Part shown: positions 1 through 8,791 of the stretch, piece by piece
Numbering within the stretch: position 1 is the first letter of the stretch
Layout of the letters: each line of letters starts with the position of its first letter
Assembly (NCBI GenBank): GCA_016714565.1
Contig: JADKDM010000001.1
Coordinates: 1 to 64,000, forward strand
DNA length: 64,000 nucleotides
Source of the DNA: Candidatus Villigracilis propinquus
GTDB taxonomy: Bacteria; Chloroflexota; Anaerolineae; Anaerolineales; Villigracilaceae
Direction: 5' to 3'
Program-made: the position numbers and the translations under genes
Notes under the pieces: generated by a model
The model's database searches: none
Told to the model about the DNA's origin: nothing
What the model saw: the letters and a program-made list of their open reading frames with translations, nothing else

Positions 1-168
1 GAAACCTGCAATGACCTGCTGTCTCCTGAAATGGACTCCCAACTTATTCGCCCGCAATTCCTGCCAAAGGATTTTCTCAGCGGGAGTCATGTCTCGCCGT
101 AGTTCTTTCGCTCTTTGAAGTTTTTCTTTGGTGACGGTTTGACCTGGGATGATGTTCTTGACTGGCAT
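1..168 (-). CDS. DUF559 endonuclease-like protein, N-terminal fragment
   Basis: A 56-codon N-terminal piece that runs off the left edge of the window. It reads MPVKNIIPGQ, then an LRRDMTPAEKILWQELR block and LGVHFRRQQVIAGF. This is the start of the DUF559 domain (very-short-patch-repair endonuclease-like, PD-(D/E)XK fold); the catalytic part would lie beyond the edge. Such proteins occur as stand-alone genes or fused to helicases and other nucleases, and their role is mostly unproven. The ATG at 168 is the only plausible start seen. The next gene upstream on this strand is a broken AIPR defence gene, so this end of the window may be an accessory patch. The family call rests on the TPAE..LW..LR motif. 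Confidence 0.72.
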   Translation of the reverse strand, partial: MPVKNIIPGQTVTKEKLQRAKELRRDMTPAEKILWQELRANKLGVHFRRQQVIAGF

Positions 169-189
169 GGCGGGATTGTAATGCAAAAC

Positions 190-439
190 AGGAAAACCCC
201 TCTCCCGTCTACCACTCGCTCCGCTCGGGTACGATGTCCCCCAAGGGGGAGAAGCTAATACCACCTGAAACAAAAGTTGCTTCGCCATGGAAAATCACCA
301 CAGCCATCACGCGCTCAGCCCCCTTCCCACATCGTCCCCGTAGTGGGATTTGGGAAGGGCGGGGGGATAGGTCCCATCCTTTGCCAATTATTTTGTCGCT
401 CAGGATTAGATATTTAAGCCCTGTATGCATATAATAAAA
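190..439. other. non-coding stretch with repeat-like GC-rich segments
   Basis: No convincing gene. It holds GC-rich stem-forming pieces: a palindrome around 238-250 (CCCCCAAGGGGG), and pyrimidine and purine blocks around 329-337 and 352-366 that can pair. Part of it (around 326-334, ACATCGTCCCC) is also present in inverse at about 37700-37711, so it is probably built of dispersed intergenic repeats. Short reading frames across it overlap on both strands and resemble no family. Confidence 0.4.
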
Positions 440-463
440 AGCCCCGCTATATAGAGCGGGGCT
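440..463 (-). terminator. terminator of the AIPR gene
   Basis: Perfect 9-bp arms (AGCCCCGCT at 440-448 and AGCGGGGCT at 455-463) around a 6-nt loop. Read on the minus strand the hairpin is followed by TTTTATTAT. It lies 9 bases past the stop codon of the AIPR reading frame. Confidence 0.75.
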
Positions 464-471
464 AATCTGGC

Positions 472-2148
472 TTAGGACATTAGGCTTGAAAATGAATCTT
501 CTTGATGATGAACAAGATGTCTTTTGTATGCTTTTACAACCTCGGCAGACATTTCTTTTGTCTTTTCAGCATTTCGTAGGCTATTCTTGTAATCAAAATA
601 TCCTTGATTGTTATCTTTTTCGCTTTTTATGTTGTAGTTGAAGTCAAGGATTAGAAGTTGAAAAAGTTTTGAGAAAGCATCAAAGTATTTACTTTGGTAT
701 TTTTCTAAAAACTTTGACGGATTGCTCAAGAGTTCCTTTCCAACAGGATCATCATCGAAAATAAGCCTAAACACATATACAAAGAAAAATCTTGTTAATT
801 TGTAAGTTCTTATTCCTTCATCTTCGATAAGGATATTTTTCTCATCTATTGCTCTATACATTTCTGCCAAAAGGAAAATGTAACTTGCATCAATGTGCCT
901 ATTGAAGATTTTTGTATAATTGCTTGCAAAGATTTCAGCCTTTTGATGAGCGGTATGAGGTTCTTTTAGATAGAATGCAGTGATAAGTTGCGCGGCAAAA
1001 TCATTTTCAATAACCCTCGAAAACCCTTTTTCATCCTCGCCACTTTTGATTTTGTACAAGATTTCCCCGCTAAAAAGTTTATTAAACTCAATTTGTAAAT
1101 CTTGTTGAACTTTGTCATTGGATTTTAAATCTTTCAATGAAATTGCATTTTGATTGTTAGTGTAATAAGTGATGTTTTGACTTAAACGATCTTGATCACC
1201 AGTCTGGATTATTCTCAATAAAATATTAATGTTCTCGCTCAACAAACCTTTACTTTCATAAAAAGATAAGGTTGACTGGCAGCCATTTACGATTGAGTAG
1301 TTCTTAATAATTATTTTGTTTTCTTTTTTTGTTCGAGCTTGGAACAAACGAGAGTTATGCCGTTGTGGTACAAAAAGAAGTTTTCGTGTTCAGATGGATT
1401 TGAAAGGGTCTTGGTTATTTCCTTATTTACTCTTGTTCTCCCGAGTCCATATCGAACATTTCTGGCAAACAGTGTCCTGTCTTGAATGCCCTTTAATTTG
1501 ATTAATTCATTTGCCTTTATCGGCGCAATAGTAACTTTAATATCTTTTGAAGTTTTGTAGGAAATGATGTTTGTAGGATCAATAGTAAATGTAAATCTGT
1601 CCTCAACGGGTTTGTCTTTCCCAGCATATGTGTAATGATCGTATAAACGATCTATGTCCCAGGCATCAATTTCATCTAAGAATCCTAGATATTCGGTTGC
1701 TTCTTGGTTTGTATCTCTTGTTTGTTACAAAGACCATAACTAAACTATACCCACTGGCGATTTTTCAAAAATATCGGTTTTTATCACAAGAGATTTTAGT
1801 TCTTTGCTAGCAGTACTAACATCCAGTTGCTTGATATTTTCAGCCGAGTCAAACCAAACACGAGCGCCTTTGAAATCTCTTATGTCCTTGTCTCCCTGCG
1901 GGTTTCCAGGGTAGGGTGAATACTTCGATTGAAATACGTACACTTCTTCAGTTTGATCATCAACAAAAATTCCATCAATTCCTTTATCATTGTCGCTGTC
2001 GCAAACGGCATCAAAAGCCGCATCTTCATCTAGGCGGAAGTAATTTAATAAAAAACCAAACTAGTAAAGAGGCTCTTTCTTTTCGAACCCCAGTTTGAAA
2101 AGACAAAATTTCCGCGTTCATTTTTGAAACGAAATCTTTTAGATTCAT
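472..2148 (-). pseudogene. AIPR-type abortive-infection protein, broken by frameshifts
   Basis: Three minus-strand frames read together give one AIPR (PF10592-type) protein of about 555 residues. The start ATG at 2148 has a GGAGG site 5 nt upstream and begins MNLKDFVSK. Downstream come VYVFQSKYSPYPGNPQGDK, the FFLYHNGITLVC block and NYSIVNGCQSTLSFYES, which are hallmarks of AIPR, a family linked to phage resistance and often found beside restriction-modification genes. The reading frame changes at a T6 run near 2048-2053 (one base too many), at two compensating places near 1710-1745, and at an A7 run near 1323-1329 (one base too few). The longest intact piece is 472-1347. The whole gene is clearly more AT-rich than its neighbours, which suggests acquisition. 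Two of the breaks lie at homopolymers, so sequencing error is possible; otherwise it is a recent pseudogene. Confidence 0.8.
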
Positions 2149-2260
2149 ATAAGCCTCCAAAACAGAATTTACTCTTTTAGTTTATTTTTGCCTTGAGATA
2201 AATTATATCCTGTTGAAACATTTGCAGGTACTTTTCTTATCTAAAATAACATCACAAATC

Positions 2261-4048
2261 TCAATCCACCGTCAGCGTCTTACTCAAATTCCTCGGGAAA
2301 TCAGGATCAAACCCGCGCAACACGCTCATGTGATACGAAAGCAACTGCAACGGCAGCACTCCCAGCAACGCGCTGATCTGCGCATCCGACTTGGGAATGA
2401 CCACCAGATCATCGCCGTTGGCGCGCAGGCGGGCGTCCTCTTCGGCGATGGTGATCGTGCGTGCGCCGCGGACTTTCACTTCGTTGATGCCGCTGATGAT
2501 GAGCGGCACATCGTTCGGTCCCGCCACAAAGACGATCGGGAATCCCTTGCTCACCGCGGAGAGCGGTCCGTGTTTGAACTCGGTCGAGAGCATCCCTTCG
2601 CAATGGGCATACGTAATTTCTTTTAATTTCAACGCGCCTTCCAAAGCGATCGGATAGGTCGCGCCGTAGCCGAGACAGTACATATCGTTCCACTCGTTGA
2701 TGTCTTTGGCAATCGCTTCGATCTGCGGTCCGACCATCTCAATCGTCTGCTCCATCAATTCAGGGATGCGCAAAAGTTCGCTCGTATCTTTGCCAGCCAG
2801 TCGATACGCCAGATACAGGAACGTCACGACCTGGTTGGTAAATGTCTTCGTGGCGGGCACGCTGATTTCGTATCCGCAGCACAAGGGTAGACAGAACGAA
2901 GTCGCCTTCGTCAACGTCGAGCCCACCACGTTCGCCAATCCAAAACAAGCCATGCCGCGCTTCTCGGCGGCTTCCAACGCGTTGAGCACATCCTTGGTCT
3001 CGCCCGATTGGCTGACGAAAATCCCCACGTCTTCATACCCAACCGCGGGCGCGTATTGCGCGATGAACTGCGGCGCAAGCACGGGGATGGCGGTCAGCCC
3101 CGCCAGTTGCGCGATGTACACCGAGCCCACCGCCGCCGCGTGATAACTCGTGCCGCATCCGATCAAATACAGATGACGCGCGTTCTTCATCTTTTCGACC
3201 AACGGCTGCACATCGGGGCTGCCATCCAACAAGTGGATTAACTCACGGGCGACTTGTGCCTGCTCGTGGATCTCTTTCAACATAAAATGCGGATACCCGC
3301 CCTTCTGCACCGCATCCATCGACTCGGTAACTGTTTCTGGCATTCGTTGAATTATTTTTCCATCTTTGACAGAGCGCACTTCCACGCGGTCTGCCCACAG
3401 CGTCACGATCTCCCCATCCTGCGGGCGGATGACTTCGCGAGTCAGCGGCAATATCGAAGGCAGGTCAGACGAAAGACAAGTGAAGCCATCGCCGATTCCG
3501 ATCACCATGCCCGAACCTTTTTTGAACGCGTACAACTTATCATCATTCGCGCGCCCGATGACAAAAGCATAATCGCCTTCGAGGTCGCCATACGCGAGTC
3601 GAATCGCATCAATGAATTCATATCCGCGGCTGATATATCTCTCCACCGCATGGACACAAGTCTCGCCATCATTCTGCGAACGGACAGTCATGCCCTCCGC
3701 CATGAATTCCAAACGCAGTTCAACATTATTCACCACGTTGCCATTATGCGCGCCAACCATGTCGCCATTTGAATCCAAATGCGGCTGTGAATTGACCTGC
3801 GAAGGCTCGCCAAACGTCGCCCAGCGCAACTGCGTAATCCCACGCTGTCCGCGCATCTCGGCGATGTTATATTTCGCCGCTACTGAATCCACTTTGCCAG
3901 TATCTTTGCGTAGATCGATTTTTCCGTTATTGATGGTTGCCGCTCCAACCGAGTCATATCCGCGATAAGTTAATCTTTCTGCTGCAGCGATAAGGATGGG
4001 TCCGAGATTTTCTTCTTTATTGGTAACGTAACCGAAAATTCCACACAT
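2261..4048 (-). CDS. glmS: glutamine-fructose-6-phosphate aminotransferase
   Basis: Makes glucosamine-6-phosphate from fructose-6-phosphate and glutamine, the first step towards UDP-GlcNAc for the cell wall. 595 residues, close to the family's roughly 610. The protein begins MCGIFGYV, giving the N-terminal nucleophile Cys after Met removal. The glutaminase domain covers about 1-220 with RWATFGEPS and AHNGNVVNN. Two SIS sugar-isomerase domains follow (GCGTSYHAA and SQSGETKDV in the first, EFKHGPLSA in the second), and the C-terminus is NLSKTLTVD where KSVTVE is usual. The frame is open 99 codons further upstream, but the CGIFG start with GAGGAG upstream fixes the start at 4048. The glutaminase segment RSQNDGETCVH departs from the usual TDTE pattern. 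It appears monocistronic. Confidence 0.95.
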   Translation of the reverse strand: MCGIFGYVTNKEENLGPILIAAAERLTYRGYDSVGAATINNGKIDLRKDTGKVDSVAAKYNIAEMRGQRGITQLRWATFGEPSQVNSQPHLDSNGDMVGAHNGNVVNNVELRLEFMAEGMTVRSQNDGETCVHAVERYISRGYEFIDAIRLAYGDLEGDYAFVIGRANDDKLYAFKKGSGMVIGIGDGFTCLSSDLPSILPLTREVIRPQDGEIVTLWADRVEVRSVKDGKIIQRMPETVTESMDAVQKGGYPHFMLKEIHEQAQVARELIHLLDGSPDVQPLVEKMKNARHLYLIGCGTSYHAAAVGSVYIAQLAGLTAIPVLAPQFIAQYAPAVGYEDVGIFVSQSGETKDVLNALEAAEKRGMACFGLANVVGSTLTKATSFCLPLCCGYEISVPATKTFTNQVVTFLYLAYRLAGKDTSELLRIPELMEQTIEMVGPQIEAIAKDINEWNDMYCLGYGATYPIALEGALKLKEITYAHCEGMLSTEFKHGPLSAVSKGFPIVFVAGPNDVPLIISGINEVKVRGARTITIAEEDARLRANGDDLVVIPKSDAQISALLGVLPLQLLSYHMSVLRGFDPDFPRNLSKTLTVD

Positions 4049-4063
4049 TTTATAAATCTCCTC

Positions 4064-4186
4064 GGTGGTCGAGTAGGGCGGATGTTCTTCCCGCCCGTAT
4101 CGAGACCACTTGTAACAGAAATATTTTTGCTTCGTGGTGGTCTCGATATGCCCTTCGCAAAAATCGCTCAGGGCTACTCGACCACC
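4064..4186. repeat. nested dispersed palindrome upstream of glmS
   Basis: Two nested perfect inverted repeats. The outer arms are GGTGGTCGAGTAG (4064-4076) and CTACTCGACCACC (4174-4186); the inner arms are TATCGAGACCAC (4098-4109) and GTGGTCTCGATA (4137-4148). The right half has a recognisable partner at 27769-27806 in the 3' end of rnc, so this is a member of a dispersed element rather than a local operator. It lies 16 nt upstream of the glmS start, so it is probably transcribed in the glmS leader. Confidence 0.7.
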
Positions 4187-4206
4187 AGTGTATATTTCTT
4201 CATGGA

Positions 4207-4388
4207 TTATATGCCATCGCTCACCCCCGCATAGATGATGGAACTCACAAAGTAAGAAGTACCTTCTGCCATGCGTTCTGTGATTAAGATCAACGCATCC
4301 ACGTTTCGGCAGGAATTCATCGGCAGCGAGATCGGTCACATCCACAGTGATCTCAGATATTCCCTTCCCGAAAATTAGCCGAATTCTT
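4207..4388 (-). pseudogene. remnant of an unrecognised reading frame
   Basis: Two overlapping minus-strand frames join into a short protein-like stretch: GKGISEITVDVTDLAADEFL, KRGCVDL, then after a one-base shift ITERMAEGTSYFVSSIIYAG and a stop at 4207. I do not recognise a family. It sits between the glmS leader and the decayed VOC gene, so this whole interval looks like gene debris. Confidence 0.3.
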
Positions 4389-4866
4389 TCATCGGGAGAG
4401 GCGGGAATTTCCGAAACGGGTTGGGTAAGTTTTTAACTGCGCGAGGGGATAGGCGCCAGCGTCGATGGCCTTGAAGCAAAATAGCAAGCCTAATCCAGCT
4501 TCGTTTCCATTTTCATCAAATTGAAAGAATGGGTTGTATTCTACTTCCCAGCGATAATCATCGGGGCCGAGACGATCTTCACGCCTTCTGGATTTCAAGT
4601 CCTGCGATAATTTCATCCACTTCCGATTCACTTTGCGCGTTATATGCCAATGTGATCCCCGAAAATCCGCTGCCCTCTGGCGAAGTCAATGCATCCTCCG
4701 CCAGCAACTCGCGTGGATAAATGCCGAGCACCACACCACCTGCCTGAAAAAAGGCTATTCCCTCCTGTGGTCTCGAAATTTTCCACCCTAATGTTTCCGC
4801 GTAGAACTTTTTGGATGCTTCAAAATCCCGCACGCCTAATGTAATTAGATGAAGATGCTGATTCAT
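4389..4866 (-). pseudogene. VOC (glyoxalase/bleomycin-resistance fold) protein, degenerate
   Basis: The N-terminal part is a clear VOC protein: MNQHLHLITLGVRDFEASKK, FYAETLGWKIS, then GIAFFQAGGVVLGIYPRELL. The frame stops at 4579 after LEIQKA. The expected continuation (KIVSAPMIIAGK) appears one base out of phase, and the final VOC block WEVEYNPFFQFDENGN appears in yet another frame; the glycine-rich segment normally between them is missing. This pattern is a frameshift plus a short deletion, not one sequencing slip. The last 35 or so residues after DENGN look like run-on into unrelated sequence. The start at 4866 has an AAGGAG site. Confidence 0.7.
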
Positions 4867-4877
4867 ATACGGCTCCT

Positions 4878-6053
4878 TTATGCTGGGTTATCCCATGGTG
4901 TGGTGCCACGTCCACCCTTGCCATTCAACGAAGCGTAAATTGTTTCTCGTAATTCAGGTAAAACATCCGCCGTTGCTGCCAGCAGACCGAAACAGCCCGC
5001 GATCATCATGTCACCGAAGGGGACGGCAAAGTACGGGTGAAGACGACCATTGACTACTGACGACGGACGACTGTCCATCGTCGCAAACATGCTTCTTCTC
5101 GGTCCCGTCACTACCACATCAAACTCATCCTTCCCAAATTCAAATGGATTTGTCCCATACACCAACGCGCCGTGACCCATATCGTCAAAAATATCCTGAT
5201 GCCTGAGCGAACCATCAGCCAACGCGCGGATGTATCTTTCAAGTTTGGGTAGATCTATTTCGCCCGTGTGATGTTCAAAGACACCTTCAATTCCGTCGCC
5301 CAAACGAAATGCCAGTGTATGAAAATTCCCAACATTGACAATGATCTTGCGTTCACGTTTCGCAACCACAGGATCAAAGTTAGCACCGAGGACTGCGGCG
5401 GGTGCCGTGTCCATCACGACCAATGGACACAGTAACTCATGAGACGAATCCGCTACAGATTGCAACCGCGTCATGATCTTGGGAATGTCAGAAGAAAGAA
5501 AAGCAAAAGAGGAAAGAGAATTCTTTGATTTGATTCTTTCATCCAAATAATCAAATCGAAATTGCCTGTCTGAAACTCCTGCGGGCGCATTGCCGTGGTC
5601 AAAGACTGCCACAGCGATGGCAGATAAATCATCAAGCGAAACGCCATAATCTTTAAACGTCTTGGAAATCAACTCAAAATCAAAATCCTTCAACTCCAGA
5701 CTTTCGACCTTTGACCTTAGACCTTCAACTTCATCCTCCCCAATAATCTTGATCCCCAACTTCTCCACTTTGTCCAACTCATCATTCAGCGTAGTCGCAG
5801 CCGAGGGCGTCATATACACAGGGATCCCCGCGTGCGCATATTCTTCGATTGCCCATGCTGAGGGGCCGCCTCCCATTTGATGTCCAGTCAACAGGATCGG
5901 GCGGCGGGAAGGAAGCGACTGCTTGAGACGCCGATGAATCATCATGGTGGGGGATGGCAGCACGAGTTTGAATCCGTTCTCGATGTCAAGATTCGAATCG
6001 TAAAGATAAATATCCTGTGTGCCTGTGCCGATGTCTACTGTTAAAATTTTCAT
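4878..6053 (-). CDS. DUF1786 family protein (actin-like ATPase fold)
   Basis: 391 residues beginning MKILTVDIGTGTQDIYLYDS, the typical opening of DUF1786 proteins, which resemble the ASKHA/actin-like nucleotide-binding fold. Later blocks are LTGHQMGGGPSAWA, VVMDTAPAAVLGA, IVNVGNFHTLAFRL and VTGPRRSMF. Function is unknown; some database entries call relatives pyruvate-formate-lyase-activating, which I would not rely on. Two 42-bp heptad-repeat blocks lie inside the gene (5045-5079 plus flank, and 5691-5732) and encode low-identity insert-like stretches (SRPSSVVNGR and VEGLRSKVES). The start at 6053 has a poor Shine-Dalgarno. It seems to be a single gene behind the VIT1 gene, 30 nt apart. Confidence 0.75.
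   Translation of the reverse strand: MKILTVDIGTGTQDIYLYDSNLDIENGFKLVLPSPTMMIHRRLKQSLPSRRPILLTGHQMGGGPSAWAIEEYAHAGIPVYMTPSAATTLNDELDKVEKLGIKIIGEDEVEGLRSKVESLELKDFDFELISKTFKDYGVSLDDLSAIAVAVFDHGNAPAGVSDRQFRFDYLDERIKSKNSLSSFAFLSSDIPKIMTRLQSVADSSHELLCPLVVMDTAPAAVLGANFDPVVAKRERKIIVNVGNFHTLAFRLGDGIEGVFEHHTGEIDLPKLERYIRALADGSLRHQDIFDDMGHGALVYGTNPFEFGKDEFDVVVTGPRRSMFATMDSRPSSVVNGRLHPYFAVPFGDMMIAGCFGLLAATADVLPELRETIYASLNGKGGRGTTPWDNPA
5045..5086. repeat. 7-bp-period repeat block inside the DUF1786 gene
   Basis: Six consecutive heptads (GACCATT, GACTACT, GACGACG, GACGACT, GTCCATC, GTCGCAA) form 42 bp, that is 14 codons, so the reading frame is preserved. Its closest relative in the window is the intergenic array at 54607-54669, which shares CCATTGACTA. 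Confidence 0.6.
5691..5732. repeat. 7-bp-period repeat block inside the DUF1786 gene
   Basis: Six heptads (CAACTCC, AGACTTT, CGACCTT, TGACCTT, AGACCTT, CAACTTC), 42 bp or 14 codons, in frame. It resembles the intergenic array at 60996-61023 (TTTTGAC CTTCGAC TTTCGAC). Confidence 0.6.
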
Positions 6054-6083
6054 GGCGTTTCGTAGGACAAACTTAAGTTTGTC

Positions 6084-6959
6084 TTACACCTCAATCCCAA
6101 GCCATTGGCGAATGAAATAACCGATCACAAATGAGAACGCGGCCACGCTCAAGCTCAAGCCTGCCATCTCAATGAACCGCTCGCGGAAGGATTCACCTTT
6201 GGCGATAGAGATGTAATAGTTGAAGACCGCAATGATAATGACGGCTGTAGTAAGGGCAATGACGAGGTCAAGATAATAATTCTCGAAGAGAAGGTAGGGA
6301 AGGATGAGCAGGGTAACGGTGGTAATGTAGGCAATGCCTGTATAGACCGCCGCGCGCACGGGATGCTTGCTTGTCTTCTCTGAACGTGTAGATAGATATT
6401 CACTGGCTGCCATCGAAAGCGAAGCAGCGATGCCTGTGATGAGACCTGAAAGGGCGATCAACTTTACGTCTTGCAGAGCAAGGGTCAGCCCGGCAAGAGC
6501 GCCTGTGAGTTCCACGAGTGCATCATTCAAGCCAAGCACAACGGAGCCTGCATATTGCAGCCGCTCTTCATCCAGCATTTCGATGAGCTGATGTTCGTGC
6601 TTGTCCTCTTCCGCTTGAAATTGTGCGGCTTCGGGAATTGCCTTGGAAACGGCCTCGTAATTAACCTGCGCCTTTTCCTCGCCCATTTCCATCAGTTTGA
6701 CACCGAATGTAAATCCAAACGCCATGCTGACGAGATAATAAAACCAGACCAAGAACCAGCGTGGCTGTACTTCTTCCTTGGTATATTCCTTCCAACCGTT
6801 GTAATGGCGCAATTCGTCCTCGGCGATCGCATCCAGAATTTTTGCGTTCTCTACAGATTTGATCCGTTTAGCAAGGCGTTTGTAGATGTGATACTCGGTG
6901 ATCTCTGTCTCTTGAAAGAGGATTATTTTTTTGCGAATGTCTTCGCTGATGGTTTGCAT
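6084..6959 (-). CDS. ferritin-like domain fused to VIT1/CCC1 iron transporter
   Basis: 291 residues. Residues about 1-130 form a rubrerythrin/ferritin-like helix bundle (FQETEITEYHIYKRL, EDELRHYNGW, EEDKHEHQLIEML) whose Glu and His residues can bind iron. Residues about 135-291 form the VIT1/CCC1 membrane domain with VLGLNDALVELTGALAGLTL, SMAASEYLSTRSE and three or four further hydrophobic helices. This architecture (as in MbfA-like erythrin-vacuolar iron transport proteins) exports iron or manganese, with the cytosolic bundle thought to sense or collect the metal. The start at 6959 has AAGGAG upstream. It appears monocistronic. Confidence 0.88.
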   Translation of the reverse strand: MQTISEDIRKKIILFQETEITEYHIYKRLAKRIKSVENAKILDAIAEDELRHYNGWKEYTKEEVQPRWFLVWFYYLVSMAFGFTFGVKLMEMGEEKAQVNYEAVSKAIPEAAQFQAEEDKHEHQLIEMLDEERLQYAGSVVLGLNDALVELTGALAGLTLALQDVKLIALSGLITGIAASLSMAASEYLSTRSEKTSKHPVRAAVYTGIAYITTVTLLILPYLLFENYYLDLVIALTTAVIIIAVFNYYISIAKGESFRERFIEMAGLSLSVAAFSFVIGYFIRQWLGIEV

Positions 6960-7008
6960 GATGTGCTCCTTGAAGAATTAACGAACATATTGCATGTATT
7001 ATTGTAAA

Positions 7009-7040
7009 TCAAAAGGCGCTCCCAAAGGAGCGCCTTTTGA
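7009..7040 (-). terminator. terminator of the lipoprotein gene
   Basis: Perfect 14-bp arms (TCAAAAGGCGCTCC and its complement) around a 4-nt loop, with A/T runs on both sides. It lies just past the stop at 7056 and can act on both strands. Confidence 0.85.
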
Positions 7041-7055
7041 TTTATTGTTATTTTT

Positions 7056-8756
7056 TTATTGTGAGTCGTCCACGACATATTCGTCGTCGATCTCGCCGTC
7101 ACCGTTCAGGTCAACTCCGAAGTACATGCCTTCGGGGTTGGCGTCTGTCCACTCGGCGTAATTGATGTAGACCAGCGCGCCTTCCTTGAGCACGATCTCC
7201 TCTGCGGTGAATTCCTCTTCAAGTTCATCGGTGATGCGGGTCAGATAGAAGTTGAATGCGCCTTCGCCGTTCAACTTTTCGGTGTTGATGAGCAGGTCGC
7301 CTGCTTTGCTGTCGAGCCAGGCGGTGATGGTGCCGCCGCCGACCATATCTGTGCCGTACAGCTCAAAATAGTAATCGGCTTCGGCATTGGGATTCTCGAT
7401 ACCGAAAATGATGCTCGGTGATTCGTCTGATGTGGTCTCGTATGCAATCGTTTCATCAGCCGGATAGAAATAAGCCACATCCACCTGACCGGGTTCCAGG
7501 TAAATGCCTTCCACACCGATGCTGAATCCCGGGCCGATCATCATTAAGTCAGTGAGGGTTTCTTCGGTCAGTTCCGTGCCGTCGATGGTGATGGTTACAT
7601 CCAAATTCGAGGGAATGGAATAAATGGGTTCAGGGGTGTTCCCGCTGGCAAGCATGCGATACTTGCTGTAGGAAGCGCCTTCGATCTCATTGATGATCTT
7701 TCCGTCCACATAGCCGAGGCGGTTACCGCTGTCATCGGTGATGAGGATATGGCCTTCGCCATCCAAAAAGATCTGGTTGAGCGCCTGGGAGGGGGCGGCC
7801 AATTTTCCGCTAATGCTGGAGTAGCCGCCCTCGCAGAATGGACAAGTCTGAGTTTCGAGCCGCGCCGAGGTGGGGGTGAGGTCGAGGGTTTGCGAATCAG
7901 CATTGCCAGACCATACATCCGTTGCAACTTCCGGATTGATGGAGGTCTCATACGTCCAGGAATTGTCGCGTGAGTCAACGAACAGTTCGCGGACTTCACC
8001 TGGGTAGTTATTGTCATACGCAAGGATGGCGAACAATCCGTCGCCCTTATCCTCCACGCCAAACGGTGTGATGGCATGGCCTTCGCCACGGTCGTTGTAA
8101 ATGCCGATGGTGTAGGTTTCGCCGTTCACATCCATCTGCTCGATGGTTTGTAGAATTTCCATCGGTGTGCCTTTGATGACGCTTGATGCGGTCGGGTCAA
8201 CGGCCTGTGTGGCCCACCAGTAGGCGATCTCTTTTTGCAAGGCTTCATCGTTGATATCCAGTTCGCTGGCAAGGTTGCCGCCAAAATCAGATGCGGAAAC
8301 CTGTCCGGTATACATCATCAGGCTGAGTACTGCCATGCCTTCGCAGTGACCGCCTGCCATGTCGCCATTGACCTGTTCCATCCACTGTTCGGCAGGCGGG
8401 GTCAAAATGCACTCGTCGCCGTTGATATCCGCGCAAACTTCATCACCGAACATGCGGCGTAGTTCATCTGCGGTCAGGTTGGTTGCGGGGATGTCATCGC
8501 CGTAATTCTCAAAGCTAAAACCATTATCGGCAGGGTTGAAACCAAAATCAAAGACCACATCCCCCGGCGCGCCGGATTGTTGCGCAGGCGCTTCCGTGGC
8601 GGCTTCATCTGTTGCTGGTTCTTCTGTAAAAGCTTCTTCAGTAAATGTTTCCTCGGTGTAGAACTCATCGCCTGTATCTTCCGTACCACAAGCAGATAGG
8701 ACAAGGCTAAACAATGCAATGATTGATACGAACACAAAAAACGGATTTTTCTTCAT
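7056..8756 (-). CDS. secreted lipoprotein with a papain-like Cys-His-Asn/Asp signature
   Basis: 566 residues. A lipoprotein signal peptide ends in LVLSAC (lipobox), followed by an acidic Glu/Thr/Ala-rich spacer to about residue 65. The next domain carries GGHCEGMAVLSLMMY (Cys near 138), GEGHAITPFGVEDKGDG (His near 229) and ILAYDNNYPGE (Asp/Asn near 249), in the order and spacing of a papain/transglutaminase-type triad. A CPFCEGG pair near 308 could bind metal or form a disulfide. The remainder looks beta-rich, and the C-terminus holds an EF-hand-like loop (DLNGDGEIDDEY). I do not recognise a named family. The start at 8756 has GAGG upstream. It is likely an extracellular cysteine hydrolase or a structural relative. 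Confidence 0.65.
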   Translation of the reverse strand: MKKNPFFVFVSIIALFSLVLSACGTEDTGDEFYTEETFTEEAFTEEPATDEAATEAPAQQSGAPGDVVFDFGFNPADNGFSFENYGDDIPATNLTADELRRMFGDEVCADINGDECILTPPAEQWMEQVNGDMAGGHCEGMAVLSLMMYTGQVSASDFGGNLASELDINDEALQKEIAYWWATQAVDPTASSVIKGTPMEILQTIEQMDVNGETYTIGIYNDRGEGHAITPFGVEDKGDGLFAILAYDNNYPGEVRELFVDSRDNSWTYETSINPEVATDVWSGNADSQTLDLTPTSARLETQTCPFCEGGYSSISGKLAAPSQALNQIFLDGEGHILITDDSGNRLGYVDGKIINEIEGASYSKYRMLASGNTPEPIYSIPSNLDVTITIDGTELTEETLTDLMMIGPGFSIGVEGIYLEPGQVDVAYFYPADETIAYETTSDESPSIIFGIENPNAEADYYFELYGTDMVGGGTITAWLDSKAGDLLINTEKLNGEGAFNFYLTRITDELEEEFTAEEIVLKEGALVYINYAEWTDANPEGMYFGVDLNGDGEIDDEYVVDDSQ

Positions 8757-8791
8757 ATATACCTCTTTAGCTGATAGGTGGACTTTGTAAA

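Noticed and set aside
4378..4631. Separate 80-codon gene at the end of the VOC gene
   Set aside because: Its WEVEYNPFFQFDENGN block is the C-terminal motif of the VOC protein in another frame, so it belongs to the same broken gene.
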